Below, one piece after another: positions 24,438 to 34,503 of a stretch of DNA of 64,000 nucleotides. The notes under the pieces are model-generated. The model ran no database searches, was not told the DNA's origin, and saw only the letters and a list, made by a program, of their open reading frames with translations. The stretch is from Candidatus Gemmiger stercorigallinarum (lineage in GTDB: Bacteria; Bacillota; Clostridia; Oscillospirales; Ruminococcaceae): positions 1 through 64,000 of the forward strand of contig DWWX01000004.1 in the NCBI GenBank assembly GCA_019119495.1, given 5' to 3'. Position 1 is the stretch's first letter, and each line of letters starts with the position of its first letter. The position numbers and the translations under genes were made by a program.

Positions 24438-26273
24438 ATGCTGAAGACGAAAAAGTTTCGTCGTCTGTTGGCGGGCCTTCTGGCAGTGCTGATGCTGAGC
24501 GTCTGCCTGCCTGTGGGCGCGTTTGCAGATGACGGCAATGATGCCAGTGCTGCCAGTGCGAGCACTACTCGAGTTACTTTCCAGTTCACCGACGGTGAAG
24601 CGTTTAGCGAGAGCGTTCTGGGCAGTGGGATTTATACTGTTGGCGAGACCTATGCCGCCGACGATATCACTGCTGCAATGCCGGAAGGCTTCGAGCTCGA
24701 AGATCAGAACTTTACCTTCACCGTAAAGACGGTTAGCCCGACTATCTTGGTCCCTGTTAAGCGTGAGGCGCTGAAGACTGAGGTTGCTTTCCTGTTCACC
24801 GACAACGCTACTTTCAGCAAGACTGTGATCAGCGAGCGCATTTATGAGATTGGCGGTACCTTCACTGCTGACGATATCAGCGTTCCTCTGCCGGAAGGGT
24901 TTGAGCTTGAGGACCCGAATTTCACGTTCACTGTTACTACCTCTGAGCCGACGATTACGGTTCCTGTTAAGCGTGAGGCGCTGAAGACCGAGGTTGCTTT
25001 CCAGTTCACCGACAACGCTACTTTCAGCAAGACTGTGATCAGCGAGCGCATTTATGAGATCGGTGGCACTTTCACTGCTGACGATATCAGCGTCGCTCTG
25101 CCGGAGGGCTGGGTGCTGGATGTTGCAGATGACTGGACCTTCACTGTTGAGACCTCTGAGCCGACCATTGTTGTTCCTGTCAAGGCTGCAACTGCTGTTG
25201 CCTTCCAGTTTACCGACAATAAGTCTTTCGCTAAGACTGTGGTTAGCGATGCGATTTACGTTGTTGGCGAAACCTACACTGCTGACGATATCAGTGTCGA
25301 AGTGCCTTATGGCTGGATGCTGGATGTTGCTGACGATTGGACCTTCACTGTTGAGACTGCTGAGCCGACTATTGTTGTTCCTGTCAAGGCTGCAACTGCT
25401 GTTGCCTTCCAGTTCACTGACAATGCTTCCTTCGTCGAGACTGTGATTAGTGACTGTGTCTACGAGGTTGGCAAGACCTATACTGCTGATGATATCAGTG
25501 TTGAGGTACCGGAAGGCTGGATGCTGGACGTTGCTGACGATTGGACCTTCACTGTTGAGACTGTTGAGCCGACCATTGTTGTTCCTGTCAAGGCTGCAAC
25601 TGCTGTTGCCTTCCAGTTCACCGACAACGCGTCTTTCGTTGAAACTGTGATCAGCGACTGCGTTTATGTTATTGGTGAGACCTACACTGTCGACGATATC
25701 AGCGTTGCCGTGCCGGAAGGCTGGGAACTGGCTGTCGCTGATGATTGGACCTTTACTGTCGAAACTGCTGAGCCCACGGTTGTCGTTACCGTGAAGCGCG
25801 CGGTTCATACCGTTACCATCGAACGGTCCAACGGCGCTCCGGCTATCCTGATTGCTGTTGATCATGGCACCAATCTTCTGGAGACTCTGAACTCTGATGA
25901 TACCATGGCCAAGGTTATGGATGGTTGCGATGGCTACAAGTTCACTGGTTTTGCCTACCATGATGGCAGCGCGATTGGTGATCAGGATGCTGTTACGGCT
26001 GATGTGACTGTTCGTGCGACGTTGGAGACTGTGCCCTCTACTGGTGACAACACCACCACTGTGACCGGCAAGGACGAGCATCCTGACATCGCCGAGGCCA
26101 AGGCCAACGGCACCTGGGGTGCTGCTCCCACTGCTGCTCCTGTTGCAGCAGCCACCAACACCATCCCGCAGACCAGCGACGATATGCCTGTCACCATGCT
26201 GATCGTCATCGCGCTCGTTGCGGCTGGCGCTGCCGGCGGTCTGGTTGTCCTGCGCAAGCGCAGCCACCAGTAA
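24438..26273 (+). CDS. Sortase-anchored surface protein with six tandem repeats
   Basis: A 611-residue exported protein. Residues 1-30 are a signal peptide ending in AFA-D. Residues about 46-460 are six tandem repeats of 68-70 residues (core FQFTDNxxFxxTVISxxIYxxGxTYTADDISV...WTFTVETxEPTIVVPVK). A domain at about 460-535 follows (HTVTIERSNG...). The linker with HPDIAE and ANGTWG, the sorting signal IPQTSDD (576-582), a helix and the tail LRKRSHQ match the end of the protein at 1-729. The ATG follows AAGGAG. Codon use is less GC-rich than in neighbours, which may reflect high expression or acquisition. Likely an adhesin or coat protein. Confidence 0.8.
   Translation: MLKTKKFRRLLAGLLAVLMLSVCLPVGAFADDGNDASAASASTTRVTFQFTDGEAFSESVLGSGIYTVGETYAADDITAAMPEGFELEDQNFTFTVKTVSPTILVPVKREALKTEVAFLFTDNATFSKTVISERIYEIGGTFTADDISVPLPEGFELEDPNFTFTVTTSEPTITVPVKREALKTEVAFQFTDNATFSKTVISERIYEIGGTFTADDISVALPEGWVLDVADDWTFTVETSEPTIVVPVKAATAVAFQFTDNKSFAKTVVSDAIYVVGETYTADDISVEVPYGWMLDVADDWTFTVETAEPTIVVPVKAATAVAFQFTDNASFVETVISDCVYEVGKTYTADDISVEVPEGWMLDVADDWTFTVETVEPTIVVPVKAATAVAFQFTDNASFVETVISDCVYVIGETYTVDDISVAVPEGWELAVADDWTFTVETAEPTVVVTVKRAVHTVTIERSNGAPAILIAVDHGTNLLETLNSDDTMAKVMDGCDGYKFTGFAYHDGSAIGDQDAVTADVTVRATLETVPSTGDNTTTVTGKDEHPDIAEAKANGTWGAAPTAAPVAAATNTIPQTSDDMPVTMLIVIALVAAGAAGGLVVLRKRSHQ
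24573..25790 (+). repeat. Six in-frame tandem repeats of 204-210 bp
   Basis: The repeats lie inside the surface protein gene. The first two units are 70 codons long and end in PVKREALKTE; later units are about 68 codons and end in PVKAATA. Units 3-6 share the variant WxLxVADDWTFTVE, so the array has two subfamilies. This suggests growth by unit duplication. Confidence 0.85.
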
Positions 26274-26529
26274 TCCATTGCTTTTTCACTGCACGCAGAT
26301 GGTTGAACTTAACGCAGCGGCCCTCCAGCACAATTTGGGCTGGCAGCGTGCGGCGCTTCGGCGCCAGGTTTCCCCCCATGGGCGGGCTTGTCCCGTCTGC
26401 CGTTTGCCTCAGTGATTTCCGAATAAGGACCCCCTGACCGGGGTCTCGGTACAAAACAATACAGCCCGGAACCGCCGTGTTCCGGGCTGTATTTGTTTTG
26501 CCTGCTTTGCGGGTGACTGCCGTTTGGGA

Positions 26530-26935
26530 AGGCTCCCCTGCAAGGGGCTGCGGAGTCGAGCGCCGCCTGCGGCGGATACAGCGAGACGGAGCAGGTGTGG
26601 CGGTCGCAGAACGCGAGTGTGCTTCAGCGCACGCAGCGCGATGCGGGCACCGCAAACCGGAGGCTGGATGCGCCGCAAGGCGCAGCCTGAGGGGTGCATT
26701 GCCGCCCTGCAGCGGAGATATCCTGCAAAACTTGCCAGAAACCTGCCCTACATCCGTAGGGGACGATGCTTGCATCGTCCCGCAAACCCTGCCATACCGC
26801 AACCCCCAGGCGGCGGGCGAAATCGCCCGCCCTACATTGTGGCCGGGACCGGGCGGCGGCAGATGAACGCCTGCTGCCCATCAAGCCCGCCGGCGGGCCG
26901 ATGAAAACCATCGGCCCCTGCGCAGGGGTATGCGG
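26530..26935. repeat. Cluster of GC-rich intergenic repeats
   Basis: The gap 26274-26997 has no convincing gene. It holds partial copies of the repeats at 7.9 and 20.8 kb. They include CTCCCCTGCAAGGGG (26533-26547), the GAGGGGTGCATTGCCGCC segment near 26689-26706, a short GTAGGGGACGATGCTTGCATCGTCCC element (26756-26781), GGCGGGCGAAATCGCCCGCC (26812-26831) and a GGGCCGATGAAAACCATCGGCCC hairpin near 26894-26917. Confidence 0.75.
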
Positions 26936-26997
26936 GCGGCCGGGAGCGCACCGTCCCGGAAGGGGATCGGCAAGCCCTGCCCCGCATCCGCACGTTC

Positions 26998-27879
26998 TCA
27001 CCCCGCCGCGCGGTACTGGCGCGGCGTCATGCCAAAGCGGGCCTTGAACTGGCGGTTGAAGTTGGAAAGGTTGTCGAACCCCACTTGACCGGCGATGGTC
27101 AGCACCGTGTCGTCGGTGGTGCGCAGCAGCTCGGCGGCGGTGGCAAGGCGGCGCTCGTTCAGGTAGGCGGCAAAGGTGGTGCCGGTCATTTTTTTGAACC
27201 AGCGCATAAAATGGCTGGCGCTGCATCCGCACAGCGCGGCGGCCTCCGCCACCGAAAAGGGCGCGGCGCAGTCGTCCTCCACCCGCTGCAGCAGGGTCTG
27301 CAGCCGCCGGGCGTCGGCGGTGTCCGGCTGGGCGGGCGGCAGATTCTGCAGGCCGATCAGCAGCGACACAAACCGCAGCATTGCCCCCTTGACCCCCAGC
27401 TCAAACCCCACCCGGCGGGTGCGGCACAGCTCCTCGGCGTCGGCCAGGCAGGCGGCGGCCGCCGCGTAGCCCGCGTCCTCCAGCGAAAACCGCGGCGGCA
27501 GCGTCAGCCGGCCGGTCTGCAGGGGCAGCAGGTACTTCTGCGCGCCCACGTCGTCGGCGCTGCCCAACAGCGACAGCGAAAAAATGATGTTCTCGTACTC
27601 CATGCGGCGGCCCGGCGCCTGGCGCAGCCCGTGCAGCGTGCCGGGGGGCAATACAAAAATATCCCCCGCGCGGGCCTCCATGACCTGCAGGCCCGCCTGC
27701 GCCAGCCCGGCGCCCTGCTTGACGTAGATCAGCTCCATGCTGGTCTGCCAGTGCAGCGGCACTGATACAAAATCATCCGGGATGGTGCAGGGGTAAATAT
27801 TGAAGGGGAACAGCGCGCTGCCGTGCTGGATCTCCTCCCGGTAACCGCCGGAATCGGGGAAAATACCGCTTTGGGCCAT
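26998..27879 (-). CDS. AraC family transcriptional regulator
   Basis: A 293-residue regulator. The N-terminal half is a cupin-type ligand domain (VPLHWQTSMELIYVKQGAG...GDIFVLPPGTLHGL), typical of sugar-responsive AraC proteins. The C-terminal about 100 residues hold two helix-turn-helix units (VAEAAALCGCSASHFMRWFKKMTG and IAGQVGFDNLSNFNRQFKARFGMTPRQYR). The ATG at 27879 follows AAAGGAGG. It is divergent from glgP and pulA, which makes those glycogen/starch genes its likely targets by context. Confidence 0.9.
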   Translation of the reverse strand: MAQSGIFPDSGGYREEIQHGSALFPFNIYPCTIPDDFVSVPLHWQTSMELIYVKQGAGLAQAGLQVMEARAGDIFVLPPGTLHGLRQAPGRRMEYENIIFSLSLLGSADDVGAQKYLLPLQTGRLTLPPRFSLEDAGYAAAAACLADAEELCRTRRVGFELGVKGAMLRFVSLLIGLQNLPPAQPDTADARRLQTLLQRVEDDCAAPFSVAEAAALCGCSASHFMRWFKKMTGTTFAAYLNERRLATAAELLRTTDDTVLTIAGQVGFDNLSNFNRQFKARFGMTPRQYRAAG

Positions 27880-27975
27880 GGTCTGCCCACCTCCTTTTTG
27901 CGGGCACCGGCCCGCCATTTTGGCAGAAGCTGCAATTATGAAGAAACTGTAAAACCTGTGCGGCGAACATTCGGT

Positions 27976-27993
27976 ATGATAGGATTGTATCAT
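27976..27993. promoter_or_regulatory. Inverted repeat between araC-type gene and glgP
   Basis: ATGATA-GGATTG-TATCAT is a perfect 6-6-6 inverted repeat. It lies in the 360-bp divergent gap, which holds nothing else recognisable apart from weak promoter-like hexamers (for example TACAAT reading leftward). It is a candidate operator. Confidence 0.5.
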
Positions 27994-28239
27994 AATTTGC
28001 AAGGATTGCGCAAGATTGACCTGCCGAAGTGTGTTAATACTATGTTGTATCCGGCAGACCCCCGCGACCCTGGGGGGCCGGATGCACCCTGGCTCCTGCC
28101 AGGACTGCCGGCGGCACCGGCGGTTTGGCACGAGCCGTTCAGGGCACCGGAAGCGCCTGCCCGGCCGCCGCGCCGGGGCATGCGCCCCGCGGGCCCGCAT
28201 CTTTCCAGCCTGCGCTTTTGCGCAAAGGAGTGATTTGAC

Positions 28240-30519
28240 ATGAACGCGAACCTGAAAAACACCCTGACCGAACTGGCCGGCAAGCCCCTTGCCGGCTGCA
28301 CCGACCAGGAGATTTATCTGGCCCTGCTGGAGTTGGTCCGCCGTGAGAGCGACGCCCGCCGCACCCCGGTCCGGGGCAAAAAGCTCTACTATATTTCCGC
28401 CGAGTTTTTGATCGGCAAACTGCTGTCCAACAACCTGATCAACCTGGGCCTGTACGACGACGTGCGCGAGATCTTGGCCGAGGCGGGCAAGAGCCTTTCC
28501 GACATTGAGGAGGTCGAGCCGGAGCCGTCTTTGGGCAACGGCGGCCTGGGCCGCCTGGCCGCCTGCTTTTTGGACTCGCTGGCCACGCTGGGCCTGCCCG
28601 GCGACGGCATCGGCCTGCGGTACCACTTCGGCCTGTTCAAGCAGGACCTGTCCGCCGGCGTGCAGAGCGAGCAGCCCGACCCCTGGCTGACCGCCAACAG
28701 CTGGGCCGAGCCCACCGACGTGACCTTCCCGGTGCAGCTGGCCGGCAAGCCGGTCACCGCCCGGCTGTACCGCCTGGACGTGACCGGCTACGAGGGCCGC
28801 ACCAACACGCTGAACCTGTTTGACCTGGACACCATCGACGAGAGCATCGTCCACGACGGCATCCGGTTTGACAAGGACGACGTGGAGAAGTGCCTGACGC
28901 TGTTTTTGTACCCCGACGACTCGGACGAGGCCGGCCGCCTGCTGCGCATCTACCAGCAGTACCTGATGGTCAGCGCCGGCGCCCAGCTGATCCTGGCCGA
29001 GTGCAAAGAGCGGGGCAGCGACCTGCATGACCTGGCCAAGTACGCGGCCATCCAGATCAACGACACCCACCCCAGCATGGTCATCCCGGAGCTGATCCGC
29101 CTGCTGGGCGAGGAGGGCATCGAGTTTGACGAGGCGGTGCAGATCGTCACCGACACCTGCGCCTACACCAACCACACCATCCTGGCCGAGGCACTGGAGA
29201 CCTGGCCCCGCGGCTATCTGGAAAAGGTCGTGCCCCAGCTGATGCCCATCATCGAGCAGCTGGACGCCGCCGCCCGCGCCCGCACCGGCAACGAGGGCCT
29301 GGCCGTCATCGACGGCGGCGGCAACGTCCACATGGCCCACATGGACATCCACTTTACCCACTCCACCAACGGCGTGGCGGCCCTGCACACCGAGATCCTG
29401 AAGAACACCGAGCTGCACGGCTTTTACGAGCTGTACCCCGAAAAGTTCAACAACAAAACAAACGGCATCACCTTCCGCCGCTGGCTGCTGGAGTGCAACC
29501 CCGCCCTGACCGCCGAGATCGAGGGGCTGATCGGCCCCGGCTTCAAGAAGGACGCCGCCGAGCTGGAAAAGCTGCTGCCCTACGCCGACGCCGCCACCGC
29601 GGACATCAATATTTTGCAGCAGCTTGCCCAGATCAAGGCCAAAAACAAGAAGGCGCTGTCCGACTGGCTGGCCCGCACCCAGGGCGTGCAGCTGAACTGC
29701 GAGGCGATGTTTGACATCCAGGCCAAGCGCCTGCATGAGTACAAGCGCCAGCAGCTGAACCTGCTGTACCTGATCCACCAGTATCTGGAGGTCAAGGCCG
29801 GCCACACCCCGGCGGTGCCGCTGGTCAGCATCTTCGGCGCCAAGGCGGCCCCGGCCTACACCATCGCCAAGGACATCATCCACGCGCTGCTGACGCTGTC
29901 CAGGGTCATCGCCGCGGACCCGGAGGCCAGCCAGTGGCTGCAGCTGGTGTTCATCGAGAACTACAACGTCACCGCCGCCGAAAAGCTGATCCCCGCCTGC
30001 GATTTGTCGGAGCAGATCAGCCTGGCCTCCAAGGAGGCTTCCGGCACCGGCAACATGAAGTTCATGCTCAACGGTGCGCTGACGCTGGGCACCATGGACG
30101 GCGCCAACGTGGAGATCGCCGACCTGGTGGGCGGCGACAACATCTATATCTTCGGCGCCAGCAGCGGCCAGGTCATCCACCGCTACGCCGCCGGCGACTA
30201 CAACCCCCGTGAGTGGTACGAGGCCGACCCCAACCTGCGCCGCGCCATCGACTTTTTGACCGGCCCCGAAATGCTGGCCGAGGGCCGCGAGGAGAATCTG
30301 GCCCGCCTGAAGAACGAGCTGATCGGCAAGGACTGGTTCCAGACGCTGCCCGACTTCAACGCCTACCTGGTGCGCAAGGGCCAGGCGGTGGCGGACTACG
30401 CCTTTGACCCGCTGGGCTGGACCCGCCGCACGCTGGTGAACATCGCCAAGGCCGGCTACTTCAGCTCTGACCGCACCATCGCCGAGTATGACCGGGATAT
30501 CTGGCATCTGGGCGAATAA
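28240..30519 (+). CDS. glgP: Glycogen/starch/alpha-glucan phosphorylase
   Basis: A 759-residue GT35 phosphorylase releasing glucose 1-phosphate from alpha-1,4-glucans, normal bacterial length. Conserved stretches include [11 protein letters not shown] near the start, [23 protein letters not shown], and the PLP site [27 protein letters not shown] with the Schiff-base lysine. It lacks the long N-terminal regulatory region of animal enzymes. The ATG follows AAAGGAG. It is followed by the debranching enzyme gene, so together they can strip branched alpha-glucans. The divergent AraC gene may control both. Confidence 0.95.
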   Translation: MNANLKNTLTELAGKPLAGCTDQEIYLALLELVRRESDARRTPVRGKKLYYISAEFLIGKLLSNNLINLGLYDDVREILAEAGKSLSDIEEVEPEPSLGNGGLGRLAACFLDSLATLGLPGDGIGLRYHFGLFKQDLSAGVQSEQPDPWLTANSWAEPTDVTFPVQLAGKPVTARLYRLDVTGYEGRTNTLNLFDLDTIDESIVHDGIRFDKDDVEKCLTLFLYPDDSDEAGRLLRIYQQYLMVSAGAQLILAECKERGSDLHDLAKYAAIQINDTHPSMVIPELIRLLGEEGIEFDEAVQIVTDTCAYTNHTILAEALETWPRGYLEKVVPQLMPIIEQLDAAARARTGNEGLAVIDGGGNVHMAHMDIHFTHSTNGVAALHTEILKNTELHGFYELYPEKFNNKTNGITFRRWLLECNPALTAEIEGLIGPGFKKDAAELEKLLPYADAATADINILQQLAQIKAKNKKALSDWLARTQGVQLNCEAMFDIQAKRLHEYKRQQLNLLYLIHQYLEVKAGHTPAVPLVSIFGAKAAPAYTIAKDIIHALLTLSRVIAADPEASQWLQLVFIENYNVTAAEKLIPACDLSEQISLASKEASGTGNMKFMLNGALTLGTMDGANVEIADLVGGDNIYIFGASSGQVIHRYAAGDYNPREWYEADPNLRRAIDFLTGPEMLAEGREENLARLKNELIGKDWFQTLPDFNAYLVRKGQAVADYAFDPLGWTRRTLVNIAKAGYFSSDRTIAEYDRDIWHLGE

Positions 30520-30554
30520 TTCCGCTGGTTTTTGCCCGCCGGCCTGCCGGGTAC

Positions 30555-30584
30555 TTGCAATCCGGGCCGGGCACAGGGTATAAT
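30555..30584 (+). promoter_or_regulatory. Promoter of pulA
   Basis: TTGCAA (30555-30560) and TATAAT (30579-30584) are spaced by 18 bp. The start codon is about 80 nt downstream, with a terminator hairpin in between. Confidence 0.7.
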
Positions 30585-30610
30585 AGTACCAGTCAACAAG
30601 TAAACAGGCG

Positions 30611-30649
30611 ATCCGGACGGCTGTCGGTTGGCAGCCGCCCGGATTTTTT
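30611..30649 (+). terminator. Terminator hairpin in the pulA leader
   Basis: ATCCGGACGGCTG pairs with CAGCCGCCCGGAT (12 of 13) and is followed by TTTTTTG. It lies after the pulA promoter and before the pulA start codon, so it could act as an attenuator. Confidence 0.7.
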
Positions 30650-30671
30650 GTCGGTAGAAGGAGCATGGTCC

Positions 30672-32591
30672 ATGAGAGAACAGCAGGCGGCGGCACTGCC
30701 CGCCTACACCGGGCGGGATCTGGGGGCTTCCTGGTCCAGGGAGCGCACCCTGTTCAAGCTGTGGGCGCCCACGGCGGCCGCGGTGCGGGTGATCCTGTAC
30801 GCCACCGGCTCGGACGACGAGCGCGGCGCGGCGCTGTTGGGCAGCGTGATCATGCAGCCGGCCGGCCAGGGCGTGTGGCAGGCCCGCGTCCACGGCGACT
30901 GGAACGGCCGCTACTATGTCTATGCCCTGCAGTTCGACGGCACCGAGGGCGAGGTCCTTTCGGCCGACCCCTACGCCAGGGCCTGCGGCATCAACGGGCG
31001 GCGCAGCATGGTCATTGACCTGGCCGCCGCCGCGCCCGACGGCTGGGCGGACGACCGCCGGCCCGACATCCCGCCCCACGCCCGCGCCGTGTGGGAGACC
31101 CATGTGGCGGATTTTTCCGCCGACCCGGCCGGCGGCGTGCCGGAGGCCTGGCGGGGCAAATTTCTGGGCTTTACGGCGCAGGACACCTGCCTGGACGGTG
31201 ACCCGGCCAAACCCACCTGCCTGAACTACCTGAAACAGCTGGGCGTCAGCCATGTGCAGATCATGCCGATGTTTGACTTCGGCTCCACCGACGAGGCTGA
31301 CCCCGACGCCTACAACTGGGGCTACGACCCGGTCAACTACAACGTCCCGGAGGGCGCCTACTCCACCGACCCCTGGCACGGCGAGGTCCGCGTGAAGGAA
31401 TGCCGCGCCATGATCGCCGCCATCCACAAGGCCGGGCTGGGCGTGGTGATGGACGTGGTGTACAACCATACCTACCATGCCGACAGCTGGCTGGAGCGCA
31501 CGGTGCCCGGCTACTACTGCCGCCGCACGCCGGACGGCAGCCTGACCAACGGCTCCGGCTGCGGCTGCGACATGGCCAGCGAGCGCAGCATGATGCGCAA
31601 ATACATTGTGGATTCCTGCGTGTACTGGGCAAAGGAATACCATGTGGACGGCTTCCGCTTTGACCTGATGGCGCTGATCGACGCCGAGACGATGAACGCG
31701 GTGCGCGCCGCGCTGGACGCGCTGCCCGGCGGCGAGAACATTTTGATGTACGGCGAGCCCTGGATGGGCGGCGGCACCTGCATGGATACCGGCGCCCGAC
31801 CCTCTGACAAAGGCGCGCTGGACGTGCTGAGCGACCGCATCGGCTTTTTCTGCGACGGCACGCGGGACGCCATCAAGGGCGGCGTGTTCGACGCAAAGTC
31901 GGCGGGGTATGTCAACGGCGGGCTTTACTACGGCGTGCGCATTTTGCACGCGGTGGACGCCTGGCGGGACGGCGCCGACGGCTTTGCCCCCAAGGCCAGC
32001 GGCCAGGTGGTGCAGTATGTCTCCGCCCACGACAACTACACCCTGTGGGACAAGCTGAAACTGGTGGCCGGGCGCACCGGCTTTGCCGCCCCGGACGCCG
32101 ACCTGCTGGCCCAGAACCGCATGGCGGCGGGCATTTACCTGACCTGCCACGGCCTGCCATTCCTGCTTTCGGGCGAGGAGTTTGCCCGCACCAAAAACGG
32201 CGACCACAACAGCTACAAGGGGCCGCTGGCCGTCAACCGGCTGGACTGGCGGCGCGCCGCCGACCTGAAACCGCTGGTGGATTTTTACCGCGGGCTGCTG
32301 GCCATCCGCCGCAGCCACCCGGAACTGTCCGGCGCGGCGGGGGAGACCGCCCCCATCATGCTGGCCATGCCCGGCTGGCTGGTGGGCTTTGTGCTGGAAA
32401 AGGCCGGCGGAGACAGTGAGCTGGCGGTGTTCTACAACCCGGAAACGACCGTCCAGTGGGTGGATCTGCCCGCCGGCAGCTGGCGGTATCTCTGCGACGG
32501 CACCACTGCCCGGGCGGAGCCTTTTGGCGAGGTCCGGTCCGGCGGCGTGACGCTGGCGCCGGTCAGCGTGACCATCCTGGTGCGGGAATGA
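30672..32591 (+). CDS. pulA: Type I pullulanase (alpha-1,6 debranching enzyme)
   Basis: A 639-residue GH13 enzyme that cleaves alpha-1,6 branches in pullulan, starch or glycogen. An N-terminal CBM48-like domain (about 15-110) precedes the catalytic barrel. Visible motifs are YNWGYDPVNYNVPEGAYS, which is diagnostic of type I pullulanase, then DVVYNHTY, DGFRFDLMALID with the nucleophile Asp, the acid Glu in MYGEPW, and SAHDNYTLWD. There is no signal peptide, so it acts inside the cell, consistent with the neighbouring glgP. The ATG at 30672 follows AAGGAG. It has its own promoter. Confidence 0.93.
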   Translation: MREQQAAALPAYTGRDLGASWSRERTLFKLWAPTAAAVRVILYATGSDDERGAALLGSVIMQPAGQGVWQARVHGDWNGRYYVYALQFDGTEGEVLSADPYARACGINGRRSMVIDLAAAAPDGWADDRRPDIPPHARAVWETHVADFSADPAGGVPEAWRGKFLGFTAQDTCLDGDPAKPTCLNYLKQLGVSHVQIMPMFDFGSTDEADPDAYNWGYDPVNYNVPEGAYSTDPWHGEVRVKECRAMIAAIHKAGLGVVMDVVYNHTYHADSWLERTVPGYYCRRTPDGSLTNGSGCGCDMASERSMMRKYIVDSCVYWAKEYHVDGFRFDLMALIDAETMNAVRAALDALPGGENILMYGEPWMGGGTCMDTGARPSDKGALDVLSDRIGFFCDGTRDAIKGGVFDAKSAGYVNGGLYYGVRILHAVDAWRDGADGFAPKASGQVVQYVSAHDNYTLWDKLKLVAGRTGFAAPDADLLAQNRMAAGIYLTCHGLPFLLSGEEFARTKNGDHNSYKGPLAVNRLDWRRAADLKPLVDFYRGLLAIRRSHPELSGAAGETAPIMLAMPGWLVGFVLEKAGGDSELAVFYNPETTVQWVDLPAGSWRYLCDGTTARAEPFGEVRSGGVTLAPVSVTILVRE

Positions 32592-32614
32592 CCCTGCGCC
32601 GCACAAAAGCACAA

Positions 32615-32660
32615 AAGCGTTCCCCGCCGGCTGCGGTATGGCCGGCGGGGAACGCTTTTT
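32615..32660. terminator. Bidirectional terminator between pulA and lepA
   Basis: A 16-bp perfect stem (AGCGTTCCCCGCCGGC with GCCGGCGGGGAACGCT) has T runs on both strands and serves the two convergent genes. Confidence 0.9.
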
Positions 32661-32694
32661 GTATGCTTTCGGGCTGGACGGGGCAAAACGGGCC

Positions 32695-34503
32695 TCAGCT
32701 GTCCGAGTCCAGCTTGAGGATGGCGGTGAAGGCCTCGCTGGGCAGGTTGACGGTGCCCAGCTTGCGCATCTTCTTTTTGCCTTCCTTCTGCTTTTCCAGC
32801 AGCTTTTTCTTGCGGGTGATGTCGCCGCCGTAACACTTGGCCAGCACGTCCTTGCGCATGGCCTTGACGGTCTCGCGGGCGATGATCTTGCCGCCCACCG
32901 CCGCCTGCACCGGCACCTCGAACAGCTGGCGGGGGATGTTCTCCTTCAGCTTTTCGCAGATGCGGCGGCCCTTGGCGTAGGCGTTGTCGGAAAAGACGAT
33001 CAGTGAAAGGGCGTCCACCGGCTCGCCGTTGAGCAAAAAGTCCAGCTTGACCAGCTTGGACTCGTGCCAGCCTTCCAGCTCGTAGTCGTAGCTGGCGTAG
33101 CCGCGGCTGCGGCTTTTCAGCGCGTCGAAAAAGTCGTAGACGATCTCGCCCAGCGGCAGCTGGTAGTGCAGATCGACGCGGGTCTCGTCCAGGTACTTCA
33201 TGTCCACCAGCACGCCGCGCTTCTGCTGGCACAGGTCCATCAGCGGGCCGACGTAGTCGTTGGGGGTGTAGATGTGGGCGTTGACGAAAGGCTCCTCCTG
33301 CTTGACGATGCGGGTGGGGTCGGGGTAGGCGGCGGGGTTGTCGATGATCTCCACCGTGCCGTCGGTCAGCGTCAGGCGGTACTGGACGCCGGGGGTGGTG
33401 GTGACCAGGTCCAGGTCAAACTCCCGCTCCAGCCGCTCGGTGATGATCTCCATGTGCAAAAGCCCCAAAAAGCCGCATCGGAAACCGAACCCCAGCGCGG
33501 CGCTGGTCTCCGGCTCAAAGCTCAAGGAGGCGTCGTTCAGCTGCAATTTTTCCAGCGCGTCCTTCAGGTCGGGGTAGTCGGCGCCGTCGGCGGGGTAGAT
33601 GCCGCAGAACACCATCGGCGTCACCTCGCGGAAGCCGGGCAGCGGCTCGGCGGTGGGGTTGGCGGCCAGCGTGACGGTGTCGCCCACGCGGGTGTCCCGC
33701 ACCGTCTTGATGCTGGCGGTCAGGTAGCCCACTTCGCCGGCCTCCAGCTTGTCGCAGGGGGTCAGGCTGGTGGCGCCCATGTGGCCCACCTCCACCAGCT
33801 GGAACTGGGCGCCGGTGCTCATCAGGCGGATGGTGTCGCCGGGCTTGACGCTGCCCTCGAACACCCGCACATAGACGATAACGCCCTTGTAGCTGTCGTA
33901 GATGCTGTCAAAGATCAGGGCTTTCAGCGGCGCGGCGGGATCGCCCTGGGGCGGCGGCACGTCCTTGACCACCCGCTCCAGCACGTCCCGGATGCCGATG
34001 CCCATCTTGGCCGACACCCGCGGCGCGTCCATGCAGGGCAGGCCGATCACGTCCTCCACCTCTTTGGCTGCCGCGTCAGGGTCGGCGCTGGGCAGGTCGA
34101 TCTTGTTCAAGATCGGCACCACCTCCAGGTTGTGGTCGATGGCCAGGTAGCAGTTGGCCAGCGTCTGGGCCTCCACGCCCTGGCTGGCGTCCACCACCAG
34201 CACCGCGCCCTCGCAGGCCGCCAGGCTGCGGCTGACCTCGTAGGAAAAGTCCACGTGGCCGGGGGTGTCGATCAGGTTGAACTCGTATTCCTTGCCGTCG
34301 TCGGCGTGGTAGCGCATGGTCACGGCGCGGGCCTTGATGGTGATGCCCCGCTCCCGCTCCAGCTCCATATCGTCCAGGATCTGGTCCTCCATGGTGCGCT
34401 TGTCCACGCTGTCGGTCAGCTCCAGGATACGGTCGGACAGCGTGCTTTTGCCGTGGTCGATGTGGGCGATGATACAAAAGTTGCGGATGTTATCGCGTGC
34501 CAT
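32695..34503 (-). CDS. lepA: Elongation factor 4 (ribosome back-translocase LepA)
   Basis: A 602-residue translational GTPase, full length for LepA. G1 is [10 protein letters not shown]3 is DTPGHVDF and G4 is NKIDLP. The C-terminus [30 protein letters not shown] is specific to LepA. It is the last gene of the ttcA-alr-lepA unit; its first 14 nt overlap the end of alr, so translation is coupled. Confidence 0.97.
   Translation of the reverse strand: MARDNIRNFCIIAHIDHGKSTLSDRILELTDSVDKRTMEDQILDDMELERERGITIKARAVTMRYHADDGKEYEFNLIDTPGHVDFSYEVSRSLAACEGAVLVVDASQGVEAQTLANCYLAIDHNLEVVPILNKIDLPSADPDAAAKEVEDVIGLPCMDAPRVSAKMGIGIRDVLERVVKDVPPPQGDPAAPLKALIFDSIYDSYKGVIVYVRVFEGSVKPGDTIRLMSTGAQFQLVEVGHMGATSLTPCDKLEAGEVGYLTASIKTVRDTRVGDTVTLAANPTAEPLPGFREVTPMVFCGIYPADGADYPDLKDALEKLQLNDASLSFEPETSAALGFGFRCGFLGLLHMEIITERLEREFDLDLVTTTPGVQYRLTLTDGTVEIIDNPAAYPDPTRIVKQEEPFVNAHIYTPNDYVGPLMDLCQQKRGVLVDMKYLDETRVDLHYQLPLGEIVYDFFDALKSRSRGYASYDYELEGWHESKLVKLDFLLNGEPVDALSLIVFSDNAYAKGRRICEKLKENIPRQLFEVPVQAAVGGKIIARETVKAMRKDVLAKCYGGDITRKKKLLEKQKEGKKKMRKLGTVNLPSEAFTAILKLDSDS

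Noticed and set aside
24105..26267. A 720-codon minus-strand open frame across the repeat surface protein
   Set aside because: It is a shadow of the in-frame repeats; the plus strand has a signal peptide, repeats and sorting signal.
27880..30696. A minus-strand extension of the AraC gene across glgP
   Set aside because: The AraC start at 27879 has a strong ribosome site. The extension is antisense to glgP with composition typical of GC-rich shadows.
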